A stretch of 64,000 nt of DNA from Bacteriovorax stolpii (GTDB lineage: Bacteria > Bdellovibrionota > Bacteriovoracia > Bacteriovoracales > Bacteriovoracaceae). Shown here one piece after another: positions 33,006 to 41,369 of the stretch; position 1 is the stretch's first letter; every line of letters starts with the position of its first letter. Location of the stretch: positions 1-64,000 of the forward strand of contig CAMCYI010000003.1 in assembly GCA_945883845.1 (NCBI GenBank), read 5' to 3'. The notes beneath the pieces are model-generated. The model was not told the DNA's origin, ran no database searches, and saw only the letters and a program-made list of their open reading frames with translations. The position numbers and the translations under genes were made by a program.

Positions 33006-33737
33006 ATGAAAAATATTCTTTTTTTGAGCTTGGTTTTGAGTCTCCCACTATTCGCCCAGGACGGTGGCAAGGCCATCATGGGCGCAGATACCCGTGACCA
33101 GGTCAGGAACCACAACGACCCTGTCAGCAACGCCGTGGGCATTCTGAGCTATGGAGCGAATTGGTGTACGGGTACGCTGATCACTCCTCAGCACATCATC
33201 ACCAATGGCCACTGCGTGGTGAAAAGCAACTCGAAATTCCCAACGACCCTGAAAAATCCCGGTGTCTTCACTTTCACACCAGGTAAACTTTCTGCCAAAG
33301 ACCCGGGCCATGGCACCTACCGCGCCGTCCGTGTCCAGGCCTTCAATGGCTGGCTCAATTCAGGCAACGTCGACTACGACATGGCCATCCTGAAGCTCGA
33401 CCGTCCCGTTCTCGGAGTTAAACCAATCTCTATCCAGCGCCAGGACAACCTCGACAACATCGCAAATTTCATCCTTACCCTGAGCGGCTACTCTTCCAAA
33501 AAGCCTTTCGGAACCCAGTGGCTCAGTAACGGAACATTCATCATGATCATTGGTTCAAATAGCTTCCTTCATAACCTCGACACACTCCCCGGAACTTCGG
33601 GAGCTGTGATCAGAAAATATGAGGGTGGAAGATGGATTGGCGTGGGCATTCATCGCGGTTCACAGAACGGCATGAACCGCGCCGTTATGTTCAATCAATT
33701 GGTCTTTAAAAAGATCCAAGACTGGATTAAAAACTAA
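33006..33737 (+). CDS. Secreted trypsin-like serine protease (S1/V8-type)
   Basis: The 243-aa protein has a signal peptide (cleavage after LFA, residue 17). The chymotrypsin-fold triad is visible: His in ITNGHCVV (about residue 69), Asp in DYDMAILKL (about 125) and Ser in LPGTSGAV (about 200). The short loop set resembles glutamyl endopeptidase / V8 and other bacterial S1B-like proteases. GGAGG lies 15 nt from the ATG, rather far for efficient initiation. Upstream, a related block (GGAGGGC..TAAAAAACTCA) occurs twice within 60 nt. Its terminator hairpin is shared with the oxidase operon. Confidence 0.9.
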   Translation: MKNILFLSLVLSLPLFAQDGGKAIMGADTRDQVRNHNDPVSNAVGILSYGANWCTGTLITPQHIITNGHCVVKSNSKFPTTLKNPGVFTFTPGKLSAKDPGHGTYRAVRVQAFNGWLNSGNVDYDMAILKLDRPVLGVKPISIQRQDNLDNIANFILTLSGYSSKKPFGTQWLSNGTFIMIIGSNSFLHNLDTLPGTSGAVIRKYEGGRWIGVGIHRGSQNGMNRAVMFNQLVFKKIQDWIKN

Positions 33738-33770
33738 AAAACCGAAAATTGGCAAGGCCAATTCTCGGTT
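33735..33770 (-). terminator. Intrinsic terminator of the oxidase operon
   Basis: Arms 33740-33753 and 33757-33770 pair at 13 of 14 positions around a 3-nt loop. Read on the minus strand the hairpin is followed by TTTTTTAGTTTTT. It closes the cytochrome oxidase operon and overlaps the stop codon of the convergent protease gene. On the plus strand no T-run follows. Confidence 0.75.
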
Positions 33771-33829
33771 GTCGTTCGATCTACATATTATTTTAAAGCA
33801 CCATCTAACAGAGAACGAAAGAGCAGGGA

Positions 33830-34018
33830 TTACTTCCCCTTCCTCTTCTCATCCGTAATATAAATAAACGTCTTCAGCGCTACAAACGCCACAACCAAAA
33901 TTCCCAGTAATGCCCACGTAGGCATTACGGCCTGATTCATCTTCGGCGTTGGTGTTGGTGCTGAGAAAATTGACGTCTCAGATTTATATTTCTCTTTAGG
34001 TGCAGCTGCGTGTTCCAT
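33830..34018 (-). CDS. Small single-span membrane protein, last gene of oxidase operon
   Basis: The 62-aa protein has a polar Pro/Lys-rich N-terminus, one transmembrane helix (about 31-53) and a basic end. It follows the subunit IV gene by 15 nt. Small single-helix subunits or assembly factors are usual at the ends of heme-copper oxidase operons, so an accessory role is inferred from position only. Confidence 0.65.
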   Translation of the reverse strand: MEHAAAPKEKYKSETSIFSAPTPTPKMNQAVMPTWALLGILVVAFVALKTFIYITDEKRKGK

Positions 34019-34033
34019 AAGAACTCCTGTTAA

Positions 34034-34315
34034 TTAACGGTAAAGGGACTCGAGGATCACCATCACAGCGTAACAAAAAGCTGCAATTGGAATCAAAGCA
34101 ATGAACCGGAGCCATTTTGTTTCCTGGTTTAAGTGCATGTATGACCAACCGACGATAGCTGCTTTTCCGAGTGCAATCATCGTTAGAGATGAGCCTTTCG
34201 CAAAGTGAGAGATCGTGAGACCTGGGATAAACAACTCGATAACCGTCAGAACCGCGAGGGCAATGAAGATGTAGATGTAGACCTTGCGGTGACTTTTGTG
34301 ACTAGCTTCGCTCAC
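34034..34315 (-). CDS. Cytochrome c oxidase subunit IV-like (CtaF/COX4_pro type)
   Basis: The 93-aa protein has three transmembrane helices and the family feature KAAIVGWSYMHLNQE between helices 2 and 3. I take the GTG at 34315 as start because AAGGAG lies 6 nt upstream and the product then begins MSEASHK. The longer frame, to 34372, would overlap the SCO gene by 41 nt and add an unrelated segment. It is a small structural subunit of the bacterial caa3/bo3-like oxidase in the inner membrane. Confidence 0.8.
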   Translation of the reverse strand: MSEASHKSHRKVYIYIFIALAVLTVIELFIPGLTISHFAKGSSLTMIALGKAAIVGWSYMHLNQETKWLRFIALIPIAAFCYAVMVILESLYR

Positions 34316-34331
34316 GAGAAACTCCTTCGTA

Positions 34332-35003
34332 TTAAGACTTTTTCTTTCTGTTAATGAGTAATCCTGTATCAATCATCATCTGATTGAGGGAATCCTTATC
34401 CGTGTTGTAGTAGCCACGGATATTGCCATCCTGATCAACCAGAACGAGCTTATTTGAGTGGGCCACGTCCCAGACGTTGTTAGCAAATTCTCTTTCACCA
34501 AGAGGAACTTTGAATCCTTCAACCAATAGTTTTTTTGTCTCAGGCAATGAAGCCGAGAGAAAACGCCACACTGATGGATTCGCTTTGAGTTCGAGGGACT
34601 TATCGTAGAGAACTTTTGTCGTGTCGTTAGCTGGATCCACTGTGATCGATATAATTGCCGCGCGATCGATGACTCCACGAAGGCGATGCTGAACAGTCTG
34701 CACTTTCCCGAGGAGAGCTGGGCAAGAGGTCTGACAGCTCATGAAAACAAAGTTTGCGATGTAAACTTTGCCCTTGAGCTCGCGGCTTCCGAAAGTTTTT
34801 CCATTCTCATCGACGAAACGAAACTCTGGAACAGCGGAAATTATTGGCAGCTCTGGCGGAAGAGTGCGGTTCATACTTTTGTAGACAGGTAATCCAAAAA
34901 GTAAAGAGCACATGACGACCCAGAACCACTTGTTCCCAACTAGCTTCTCGATGAAGTTTGACTGACGAATATGTGATGGGCCCAAAGTCATTTCCACTTT
35001 CAT
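34332..35003 (-). CDS. SCO1/SenC copper chaperone
   Basis: The 223-aa protein has one N-terminal membrane anchor (about 25-42) and a periplasmic thioredoxin-like domain. The copper ligands are Cys90 and Cys94 (SCQTSCP) and a His in WDVAHSNK (about 180). SCO proteins deliver copper to, or reduce, the CuA site of subunit II. It lies 2 nt after the cytochrome c gene and before subunit IV. The ribosome-binding site AAGG is only 1 nt from the first ATG, so initiation at the GTG or ATG a few codons later is also possible. Confidence 0.9.
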   Translation of the reverse strand: MKVEMTLGPSHIRQSNFIEKLVGNKWFWVVMCSLLFGLPVYKSMNRTLPPELPIISAVPEFRFVDENGKTFGSRELKGKVYIANFVFMSCQTSCPALLGKVQTVQHRLRGVIDRAAIISITVDPANDTTKVLYDKSLELKANPSVWRFLSASLPETKKLLVEGFKVPLGEREFANNVWDVAHSNKLVLVDQDGNIRGYYNTDKDSLNQMMIDTGLLINRKKKS

Positions 35004-35005
35004 CC

Positions 35006-35881
35006 TTACTGATTGTTAAGCTTAGAAAACAATACTTCACGTTCAGGTGTATTTTTAAGATTCATGAGTGACTTCACGTAGTAAGAAACGGCCCAGATCT
35101 GTTGATCCTCAAGTACACCTTTCCAGCTTGGCATAGATGTTCCGCCGATCCCTGAAGAGATGCGGAGGTAGAGATCTTCGACAGTCGTCGATGTACGAAC
35201 TGAGTGCCATGTGAAATCCGGTGGCACGGTTTTGTAACCGTGCTCAGACTCCTGAAGCTTGATCTGGTAGAGAGTCGGATCATCGCTGAATGGCTGATCA
35301 TACTTTTTACCCCAAGTCGTGAGCTCAGCTTTTGTAGCGTAGGCAGAGTGACAGCTCTGACAGTTGGCCACAGCATGATAAACTTCGGCACCGTAGTTAA
35401 CAGCTTCTTCTTCTTTCCCGAGGTATGGATCCTGAGTCAGAGTGATCGATTCGCCCAATACTTTAGACTTATCTTCCCAAGCAGTCGGAGCAAAAGTTTT
35501 AATGTACTGAGTGACAGCATCGAGACGCTTGTCAGAGATATCCCACTTAAGCATCGGTGTGCCGTTCAGGCCGTGGCGGATGATGCGGTAGAAGTCTTCG
35601 TCGTGTGGCAATTCACCAGCTGGCACGTTACCAAACTTGTAAAGGCCGAGAGTGAAGTTACGAGGAGGTGGGAACATACCTATTGAGGCAGGACCTTTAC
35701 CGTCACCGAGGACTCCGTGACACTGAATACAGTATTCCATGTACGTGGTGTAACCGAGATTCAGAGTATCCGCGTTTACCGTTTTTCCACCAACGAAGGT
35801 TTTAGACTCTTTAAAATTTCCGCCTTCACAGGCAAGAAGAATAAGAGGGAGAAGGTAAGAGAGGTTTTTAAAGTTCATCAT
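35006..35881 (-). CDS. Dihaem cytochrome c, lipid-anchored
   Basis: The 291-aa protein has a lipobox-like LLAC (Cys18) at the end of its signal sequence and two c-type heme sites, CIQCH (about 53-57) and CQSCH (about 173-177). Met residues in PMLKW and SMPSWKG are candidate axial ligands. It is encoded between subunit III and SCO and is the likely electron donor to CuA, or part of the oxidase complex in place of a fused subunit II cytochrome domain, which is missing here. It would face the periplasm. Confidence 0.9.
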   Translation of the reverse strand: MMNFKNLSYLLPLILLACEGGNFKESKTFVGGKTVNADTLNLGYTTYMEYCIQCHGVLGDGKGPASIGMFPPPRNFTLGLYKFGNVPAGELPHDEDFYRIIRHGLNGTPMLKWDISDKRLDAVTQYIKTFAPTAWEDKSKVLGESITLTQDPYLGKEEEAVNYGAEVYHAVANCQSCHSAYATKAELTTWGKKYDQPFSDDPTLYQIKLQESEHGYKTVPPDFTWHSVRTSTTVEDLYLRISSGIGGTSMPSWKGVLEDQQIWAVSYYVKSLMNLKNTPEREVLFSKLNNQ

Positions 35882-35899
35882 AATTTTCCTTAAAAAATC

Positions 35900-36451
35900 C
35901 TAGTATACAAAAAGTGTTAAAAACATCATCAGCCAGACTGCACCCAGAAAATGCCAGAACTTCTCAACGTTCACCGCTTTGATCAACATGCGATCATCAG
36001 ACGGCTTAAGCATGATGCTTAAGTAAACGAGAGACAAAATGCCTGCCAACACATGGGCCGCATGAATCCAGGTATAAGCGTAAAGAATCGAAGCAAAGAT
36101 TCCAGAGTCTACATAGAGACCTGAAGCTTTGAGCTCAGACCAGAAAAAACTCTGGGCCACCATGAAACTAAAACCAAGCACGAGTGTGAGGTTAAGATTC
36201 AGGCGCGCTTTCTTAAAATCATGCGCTTTCACATTTCCTTTGATCTGATAACAAAACCAGCTCGAGAGAAGGATGAGAAAAGTGCTGATCGAAGGAATCG
36301 TGAGCGAGACTTTCGAGAAACCCATCGGCGGCCAGAATGTTGAGCTACTGCGATAGATCGCGTAGCCCATCATCAAGGTCGCAAAGAACATGCTGAAACC
36401 AGTAATGGTCACAGTCATGGCGAGGTTACTTTGAAGGTCTAATCGTTTCAC
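35900..36451 (-). CDS. Heme-copper oxidase subunit III (first of two, CoxO-like position)
   Basis: The 183-aa protein has five transmembrane helices and the subunit III features HAAHVLAGI and FWHFLGAVWLMMF, the short five-helix form. It directly follows subunit I, with 2 nt between, as CoxO does in coxMNOP-type clusters. A second, more typical subunit III is the first gene of the operon. Compared with that one it lacks an extended His-rich N-terminus. Confidence 0.85.
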   Translation of the reverse strand: MKRLDLQSNLAMTVTITGFSMFFATLMMGYAIYRSSSTFWPPMGFSKVSLTIPSISTFLILLSSWFCYQIKGNVKAHDFKKARLNLNLTLVLGFSFMVAQSFFWSELKASGLYVDSGIFASILYAYTWIHAAHVLAGILSLVYLSIMLKPSDDRMLIKAVNVEKFWHFLGAVWLMMFLTLFVY

Positions 36452-36453
36452 TA

Positions 36454-38184
36454 TTATCCTCGTACCAATTCTTCAGTCTGGTATTGGAAGTCGCGACCAT
36501 TTTTCAGGTTTGGATTTCCGAACTCGTGTGGTCCGCATTTAACAACGGGGATCACATCGTAGTTATGGTGAACAGGAGGTGACGGGATCGTCCACTCAAG
36601 TGTTCCCACTTCCCATGGGTTGTTAGAAGCTTTTGGCCCTTTCTTGAGAGACATCAGGAAGTTCCACACGAAGATGATCTGGAAAGCTCCCATAAGGATA
36701 GCTGACCAAGTGATCATCATGTTGATCGGAATCAAGCGCTGAAGAGACTCATAAACGAAAGGGTTATAAATACGACGGTGCATACCACCGTATCCAACCA
36801 TCAACATTCCGAAGAAAATTCCGTTCAGTGGAATCATTGTTCCCCAGAAGTGGATTTTGGCGAGAGTCTCATTCATCATGCGACCAAACATTTTCGGGAA
36901 CCAGAAGTAGATACCTGCGTATCCACCAAGGAGCACCGAAGCTGCCATCGTGTAATGGAAGTGACCGACTACGAAGTATGTATCGTGGAGGTATAAGTCA
37001 GTTGTCACAGTACCCAGGTGGAGACCTGTAAGTCCGCCAAGACCGAATACGAAAACAACGCCGAGTGAGAAGAGCATCGGAGAATCAAAACGTATTGAAC
37101 CCTTCCAGATCGTGCCGAGCCAGTTAGCAAAGAAGATCGCCGAAGGAATCGAGATCGTCATTGTGAGAGTCATGAACGACTGAGTAAGGAGCGGAGACAT
37201 TTGAGTCGTGAACATATGGTGACCATAAACCAATGTCGAAAGAATCGACACGGCAGTCATTGATAGAGCAGTCGCTTTTGCGCCGAAGGCCGGTTTACGG
37301 GAAAAGAATGAAAGAAGATCTGAAACGATACCCCATGCAGGGAGAATCAGAATGTAAACTTCCGGGTGACCGAAAATCCAGAACACGTGCTGGAAGAGAA
37401 CCGGATCTCCTGTACCAGCTGTTGCCGATGCACCAGCGAGGAAGAACGTTGTTCCCATCACACGGTCCATCATCAAGAGCATCACGCCAGCACCAAGAAC
37501 CGGAACGAAGATCGCGTTCAGGATCGCAGTCAGCCAGAGACCCCAGACGGTAAGTGGCATATCGAAATAGCCCATACCAGGAGCGCGAAGAGTAATAACA
37601 GTTGTGACGTAGTTAACGGCACCCATCGTTGAAGAGATACCGAGAAGGAAGATCGCAAGACACCAGAGTGTCTGACCTGAGCCCGGAGATCCAATCATCG
37701 TGGAGAGTGTCGGATAAGATGTCCAACCGCCAGCTGCAGATCCTAAGGGAGTGCAGAGGGAGATAAGGACAACAAGTGCTGAAGCAGCTGCAAACCAGAA
37801 GGAAAGCATGTTCAGCATCGGGAACGCCATATCGCGCGCACCAATCATCAGAGGAATACAATAGTTACCAAAAGCACCAATCAGGATCGGTGTGATGGCG
37901 TAGAAAATCATGATCGTTCCGTGCATCGTGAAGAGCATGGCGTATGTATCTGGTGGAACAACTCCCGCTGAATCAGGAAAGAGCAATGGTCCGAGGATCG
38001 GGAATGGAACTCCAGGATAGGCAAGTGTCCAGCGAATCAAAAGGGCCATGATTCCGCCAATGCCCAGGAAGAGAATTCCGTACCACAAGAACTGCTTTGC
38101 AATCACTTTGTGATCGAAAGAGATGATGTACTTGCTGATAAATGTCGTAGGTTCCGGATGGATTTCGTTAAAGCCGCCGCTCAT
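36454..38184 (-). CDS. coxA: Cytochrome c oxidase subunit I
   Basis: The 576-aa protein has the full set of A-type subunit I residues: the low-spin heme His in MFTMHGTIMIFY, CuB His and the cross-linked Tyr in FGHPEVYILILP, the CuB His pair in YGHHMFTT, and heme a3/heme a His in HDTYFVVGHFHYTM. The D-channel loop GNYCIPLMIGARD is present. The ATG at 38184, with GGGAG 8 nt upstream, is preferred to a frame start at 38235 that overlaps subunit II by 50 nt. It is the catalytic core for O2 reduction and proton pumping. Confidence 0.96.
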   Translation of the reverse strand: MSGGFNEIHPEPTTFISKYIISFDHKVIAKQFLWYGILFLGIGGIMALLIRWTLAYPGVPFPILGPLLFPDSAGVVPPDTYAMLFTMHGTIMIFYAITPILIGAFGNYCIPLMIGARDMAFPMLNMLSFWFAAASALVVLISLCTPLGSAAGGWTSYPTLSTMIGSPGSGQTLWCLAIFLLGISSTMGAVNYVTTVITLRAPGMGYFDMPLTVWGLWLTAILNAIFVPVLGAGVMLLMMDRVMGTTFFLAGASATAGTGDPVLFQHVFWIFGHPEVYILILPAWGIVSDLLSFFSRKPAFGAKATALSMTAVSILSTLVYGHHMFTTQMSPLLTQSFMTLTMTISIPSAIFFANWLGTIWKGSIRFDSPMLFSLGVVFVFGLGGLTGLHLGTVTTDLYLHDTYFVVGHFHYTMAASVLLGGYAGIYFWFPKMFGRMMNETLAKIHFWGTMIPLNGIFFGMLMVGYGGMHRRIYNPFVYESLQRLIPINMMITWSAILMGAFQIIFVWNFLMSLKKGPKASNNPWEVGTLEWTIPSPPVHHNYDVIPVVKCGPHEFGNPNLKNGRDFQYQTEELVRG

Positions 38185-38185
38185 A

Positions 38186-38944
38186 TTAATTCTCCCACTT
38201 CCAACCCCACGCGAGATTCGTGTCGTCAGGGTCATTTGTGTTCATGGCCAATTGTTCAGATGTCGCTAACCAGCGATTAAAATCTTCTTCAGAATAAACC
38301 GTGAGCCGAGCTTTCATCAGATAGTGATGTGTTCCGCACATTTCTGCGCAGGCGATGTCATATTCACCTGGTTCTTTCACTTCCCACCAGACGCGGGTGA
38401 TACGGCCCGGGATAGTATCAACTTTCAGACGAACGTTTGGTACGAAGAAGGAGTGAATCACATCTTTTGCAGTGAGGTGGAAGAGAACTTTGGTGTTCAC
38501 TGGAACGCGAAGATCATTGTTCGTGATAACGTCATCTTTAGTATTGAACTCATTATCCGGACCGGCATATCGGAAAGACCACATCCACTGCTGGCCCATA
38601 ACTTCAACGCGAAGAACTTTTTCAGTCGCAGGATTTGGCCATTTCCAGAATTGCTCAAGAAGATCGTTGTTTGAAATACGCGTGATATTCAAGTCGATCG
38701 TGAGAAATACGGCGGCACCGATGATCGCGGTAAAGAGCAAGTGCTGTTTCTTGTTACCGTATGTGTAGTAAGGAGTTTTGTTTCGCTTACGTGAGTAGAG
38801 GTAAGAGAAACCAAACAATCCAATGCATACGAGGACGAAATAGAAAATACACAACATCGTTGTGTAATTCCACAAACTGTCGATCAAGTGACCGTTTGTC
38901 GAGATGTCCTTCGGGGGCATGGAGAGTTGCAACCAATTCTGCAT
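38186..38944 (-). CDS. coxB: Cytochrome c oxidase subunit II
   Basis: The 252-aa protein has two N-terminal transmembrane helices (about 27-50 and 68-87) and a cupredoxin domain. The complete CuA site is present: His in IHSFFVP and CAEMCGTHHYLM with two Cys, Glu, His and Met. There is no fused cytochrome c, consistent with the separate dihaem cytochrome in the operon. A TTGA-N6-TCAA element overlaps the bases just before its ribosome-binding site. It ends 1 nt before the subunit I start. Confidence 0.95.
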   Translation of the reverse strand: MQNWLQLSMPPKDISTNGHLIDSLWNYTTMLCIFYFVLVCIGLFGFSYLYSRKRNKTPYYTYGNKKQHLLFTAIIGAAVFLTIDLNITRISNNDLLEQFWKWPNPATEKVLRVEVMGQQWMWSFRYAGPDNEFNTKDDVITNNDLRVPVNTKVLFHLTAKDVIHSFFVPNVRLKVDTIPGRITRVWWEVKEPGEYDIACAEMCGTHHYLMKARLTVYSEEDFNRWLATSEQLAMNTNDPDDTNLAWGWKWEN

Positions 38945-38984
38945 AATCTTTCCTTGAGTTAGTTCAAACTATCTTATGTTCTAT

Positions 38985-39890
38985 CTATTTAAATACAATC
39001 ATCAAAACAAACACACATGGCAGGTACACGAGGCTCGAGTAAAAATAGCGACGTGCCCAAACCAGCATCTCTGGAGAATCTTCTCCATATTTATATCCCA
39101 CTAGCGAGTAAGCAAAAAAGCTTCCACCAAGGAGGAGAATCAAATTGCGATAAATTTCAGATGCTGCACCGATGGTGTATGGAAGAAGACAGACCATCAT
39201 CATGATGAACGTGTAGATGGCGATGCGATGAACAGTGCGCTTGATGCCGATGTTACTCGGGAGGACCTTGAGGTCTGCATTATTGTAATCGCGAGCGTGA
39301 TAAATAGAGATCGAGAGGAAGTGAGGCAATTGCCAGATGAAAAGGATCGCAAACAAAACCCATGCGAGAGTTCCAAATGAATTTGTGACTGATGTCCAGC
39401 CCATGAGAGGTGGAATCGCACCAGGAATAGCACCTGCAAAAAGAGCGAGCGAAGATATTTTCTTCATAGGAGTGTAGAGAAACAGGTAAATCATGGCCGC
39501 TGTGAAACCCAAAATTGCAGTTAGCGGATTCACGGCAAAATAAAGCGCACTCATGCAAAGGACGATTAATGAAACACCAAATACGAGTGCTGTTTTCGGA
39601 GCAAGCCGGCCACTTGGAAGAGCGCGGTTCTTGGTTCTTTCCATCATCGCATCGATGTCTTTTTCCATGTAGCAATTGATCGCGCAGCCGCCACCGACAA
39701 GACCAGAGGTCGCGAGGATGGCAATTATAGCCGTCGTCATATCAATTTCACCAGGAGCAAGAAAGAGGCCCAGAGCACAAGTAAAGATCACAAGTGATGA
39801 AAGGCGAGGCTTCGTGAGAGATAACAAATCGAATGCGACAGAGTGCTTTTTCTCTGACATAGGAAGCGATGTAACGGTTGTTGTCGTCAT
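38985..39890 (-). CDS. ctaB: Heme O synthase (protoheme IX farnesyltransferase)
   Basis: The 301-aa polytopic UbiA-family prenyltransferase has the first Asp-rich motif NCYMEKDIDAMMERTKNR and the second YHARDYNNADLKVLP, both with the N/Y-x3-D-x3-D spacing. It converts heme B to heme O, the substrate for CtaA. The frame extends to a TTG at 39908, but the ATG at 39890 behind GAGTGAG is preferred. A perfect Crp/Fnr-like palindrome ends 19 nt upstream of this ATG. Confidence 0.94.
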   Translation of the reverse strand: MTTTTVTSLPMSEKKHSVAFDLLSLTKPRLSSLVIFTCALGLFLAPGEIDMTTAIIAILATSGLVGGGCAINCYMEKDIDAMMERTKNRALPSGRLAPKTALVFGVSLIVLCMSALYFAVNPLTAILGFTAAMIYLFLYTPMKKISSLALFAGAIPGAIPPLMGWTSVTNSFGTLAWVLFAILFIWQLPHFLSISIYHARDYNNADLKVLPSNIGIKRTVHRIAIYTFIMMMVCLLPYTIGAASEIYRNLILLLGGSFFAYSLVGYKYGEDSPEMLVWARRYFYSSLVYLPCVFVLMIVFK

Positions 39891-39908
39891 AATTTTAATC
39901 TCACTCAA

Positions 39909-39926
39909 GTATGATGAAAATCATAC
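39909..39926. promoter_or_regulatory. Crp/Fnr-like palindrome upstream of ctaB
   Basis: GTATGAT-GAAA-ATCATAC is a perfect inverted repeat containing TGAT-N4-ATCA, the core spacing of Fnr-type sites (TTGAT-N4-ATCAA). Its centre is 27 nt from the ctaB ATG, between ctaB and the DUF420 gene. It could give internal control of the distal part of the operon. Confidence 0.45.
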
Positions 39927-39943
39927 AAGAACGACTTCAGATT

Positions 39944-40369
39944 TCAAACATTAAACATCTGATAAAGCATGAAATAAATGACGACTCCGGTGACTGACAC
40001 ATACATCCAAATCGGGAAGGTCCAGCGTGCAATTCGGCGGTGCTTTTCACGATTGTCTTTGAGGCCGTGGTAGACGGTGATGAGGATCATCGGAACCATC
40101 ACGGCAGCGAGGATAATGTGCGGAATCAGAATGGTGAGGTAGAGAGTTTTTATCCATCCGAGGTCAGGAAATTTAGTTGAGCCGTGGTGATAGTGATAAG
40201 TGAGATAGCCGCAGAGGAAAATGGCAGAAAAAAACAGGGCCGCGAACATGAATTTCTTATGAGTTTCAACATCTTTCTTATTCTTGATGAAATAAAAGCC
40301 CAGAGTCAGGCAAATTGTTGAGAGAAAATTAAAAACTGCATTTATGGCAGGAAGGTTACTCGTTTCCAT
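39944..40369 (-). CDS. DUF420 membrane protein (CtaM/YozB-like oxidase assembly factor)
   Basis: The 141-aa protein has four transmembrane helices with the His-containing segments typical of DUF420 (TYHYHHGSTKF, LIPHIILAAVM, HRRIARWTFPIWMYVSVTG). The ATG at 40369 gives the normal family length. The longer frame runs backwards through the preceding small gene. Members of this family are encoded with heme-copper oxidases and the Gram-positive CtaM is needed for aa3 assembly. Here it sits between a small CxxC protein and ctaB. Confidence 0.82.
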   Translation of the reverse strand: METSNLPAINAVFNFLSTICLTLGFYFIKNKKDVETHKKFMFAALFFSAIFLCGYLTYHYHHGSTKFPDLGWIKTLYLTILIPHIILAAVMVPMILITVYHGLKDNREKHRRIARWTFPIWMYVSVTGVVIYFMLYQMFNV

Positions 40370-40568
40370 CAAGGTGCTTTGGATCGTACTTCTTCGCTGC
40401 TCGGAAAAGAATGTAGAAAGGAATGTAGGTAAACAGAATGAAACCGCCCAGAATATACAGAGTGTAGGGTGGCTGATTTTTTGCTCCGGCAGCTGAGTCA
40501 CAGCCCGGGCAAGCCCAGGCCGTAACAGTCACCAACATCAAAACAAAAGGAAGAATCTTTTTAATCAT
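40356..40568 (-). CDS. Small exported CPGC membrane protein in oxidase operon
   Basis: The 70-aa protein has a signal-like hydrophobic N-terminus ending near AWACPGC, one further transmembrane helix (about 36-57) and a charged C-terminus. The CxxC (Cys20, Cys23) faces the periplasm and could bind copper or heme or act in thiol exchange. It overlaps the subunit III stop by one base and the DUF420 start by 14 nt. Its role in oxidase assembly is inferred from context; I do not recognise the family. Confidence 0.7.
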   Translation of the reverse strand: MIKKILPFVLMLVTVTAWACPGCDSAAGAKNQPPYTLYILGGFILFTYIPFYILFRAAKKYDPKHLDGNE

Positions 40569-41194
40569 CAGAGAAGGTAGATGAACGTGAACACGAGAAT
40601 CCAGACTAAGTCTACAAAGTGCCAGAAGAGTCCGAGGATCTCGAGGCGGTTGTAGTTACCCTGATCGTAATCTCCGCGGGCTGCCATTCTGTATTCGCAG
40701 ATGAGATAAATGACACCTGTTAAAACGTGAAGACCGTGGAATCCAGTCACGAGATAGAATGTCGATGCAAAGAGATTCGTGCCGTGATTGAAATTTGAAA
40801 GCGTCATGCCCTGATGAATCAGGTGAGTGTACTCGTAAACCTGAATGCCGAGGAAGAAAACGCCACCAATGATGGTTGCAAGCAACCAGTTGAGCATGCC
40901 TTTGCGGTCTTTATGTTTACAAGAATCAATAGCGAGAACCATTGAAACCGAAGAACAAACAAGGATGAATGTCGCAAAACCTGAGAGATTAATCCCGAGG
41001 TAATCCGCCGGATGAGGCCAGTTCATTGTCGAGCGAAGAACAGCATACGCAATCAGGAATCCTGAGAACGACATCGCATCCGTCACAAGGAAGATCCACA
41101 TAGCAATTTTGCCAATGGATGCATTACCAAACTGAGGATCGTTTCTTACTTCTTCAACATGATGACCATGATCATGGCTAGCAGCGTGTGACAT
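40568..41194 (-). CDS. Heme-copper oxidase subunit III (second copy, operon-leading)
   Basis: The 208-aa protein has five transmembrane helices, preceded by a His-rich cytosolic N-terminus. Family motifs are FASTFYLVTGFHGLHVLTG and FWHFVDLVWILVF, with Glu in IQVYEYTHL. It is the first gene of the operon. Together with the subunit III gene after subunit I it gives the two-subunit-III arrangement known from coxMNOP-type oxidases (CoxP-like by its fuller conservation). AGGAA 8 nt upstream supports the start. Confidence 0.92.
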   Translation of the reverse strand: MSHAASHDHGHHVEEVRNDPQFGNASIGKIAMWIFLVTDAMSFSGFLIAYAVLRSTMNWPHPADYLGINLSGFATFILVCSSVSMVLAIDSCKHKDRKGMLNWLLATIIGGVFFLGIQVYEYTHLIHQGMTLSNFNHGTNLFASTFYLVTGFHGLHVLTGVIYLICEYRMAARGDYDQGNYNRLEILGLFWHFVDLVWILVFTFIYLL

Positions 41195-41220
41195 ACGTAA
41201 TTTCCTTTTATGCGATTATC

Positions 41221-41240
41221 TTATGATCGAAATCACATAA
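41221..41240. promoter_or_regulatory. Crp/Fnr-like palindrome upstream of the oxidase operon
   Basis: TTATGATCGAAATCACATAA contains TGAT-N4-ATCA inside TTATG...CATAA arms. It lies 27-46 nt before the first ATG of the oxidase operon, overlapping the probable promoter. That position suits repression or a leader-proximal activator better than classical activation at -41.5. Confidence 0.5.
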
Positions 41241-41369
41241 ATGGAATGAAGTATTTCACCTAGATGCAATTTTCTGTTGTGCGTAAGATCCAACATTTTC
41301 GACATAACTTTTCTTGCTAACACTTTGTCGCTCTTGTCGGGCCACGCTCTTTCATTCTAAGATCAACCC

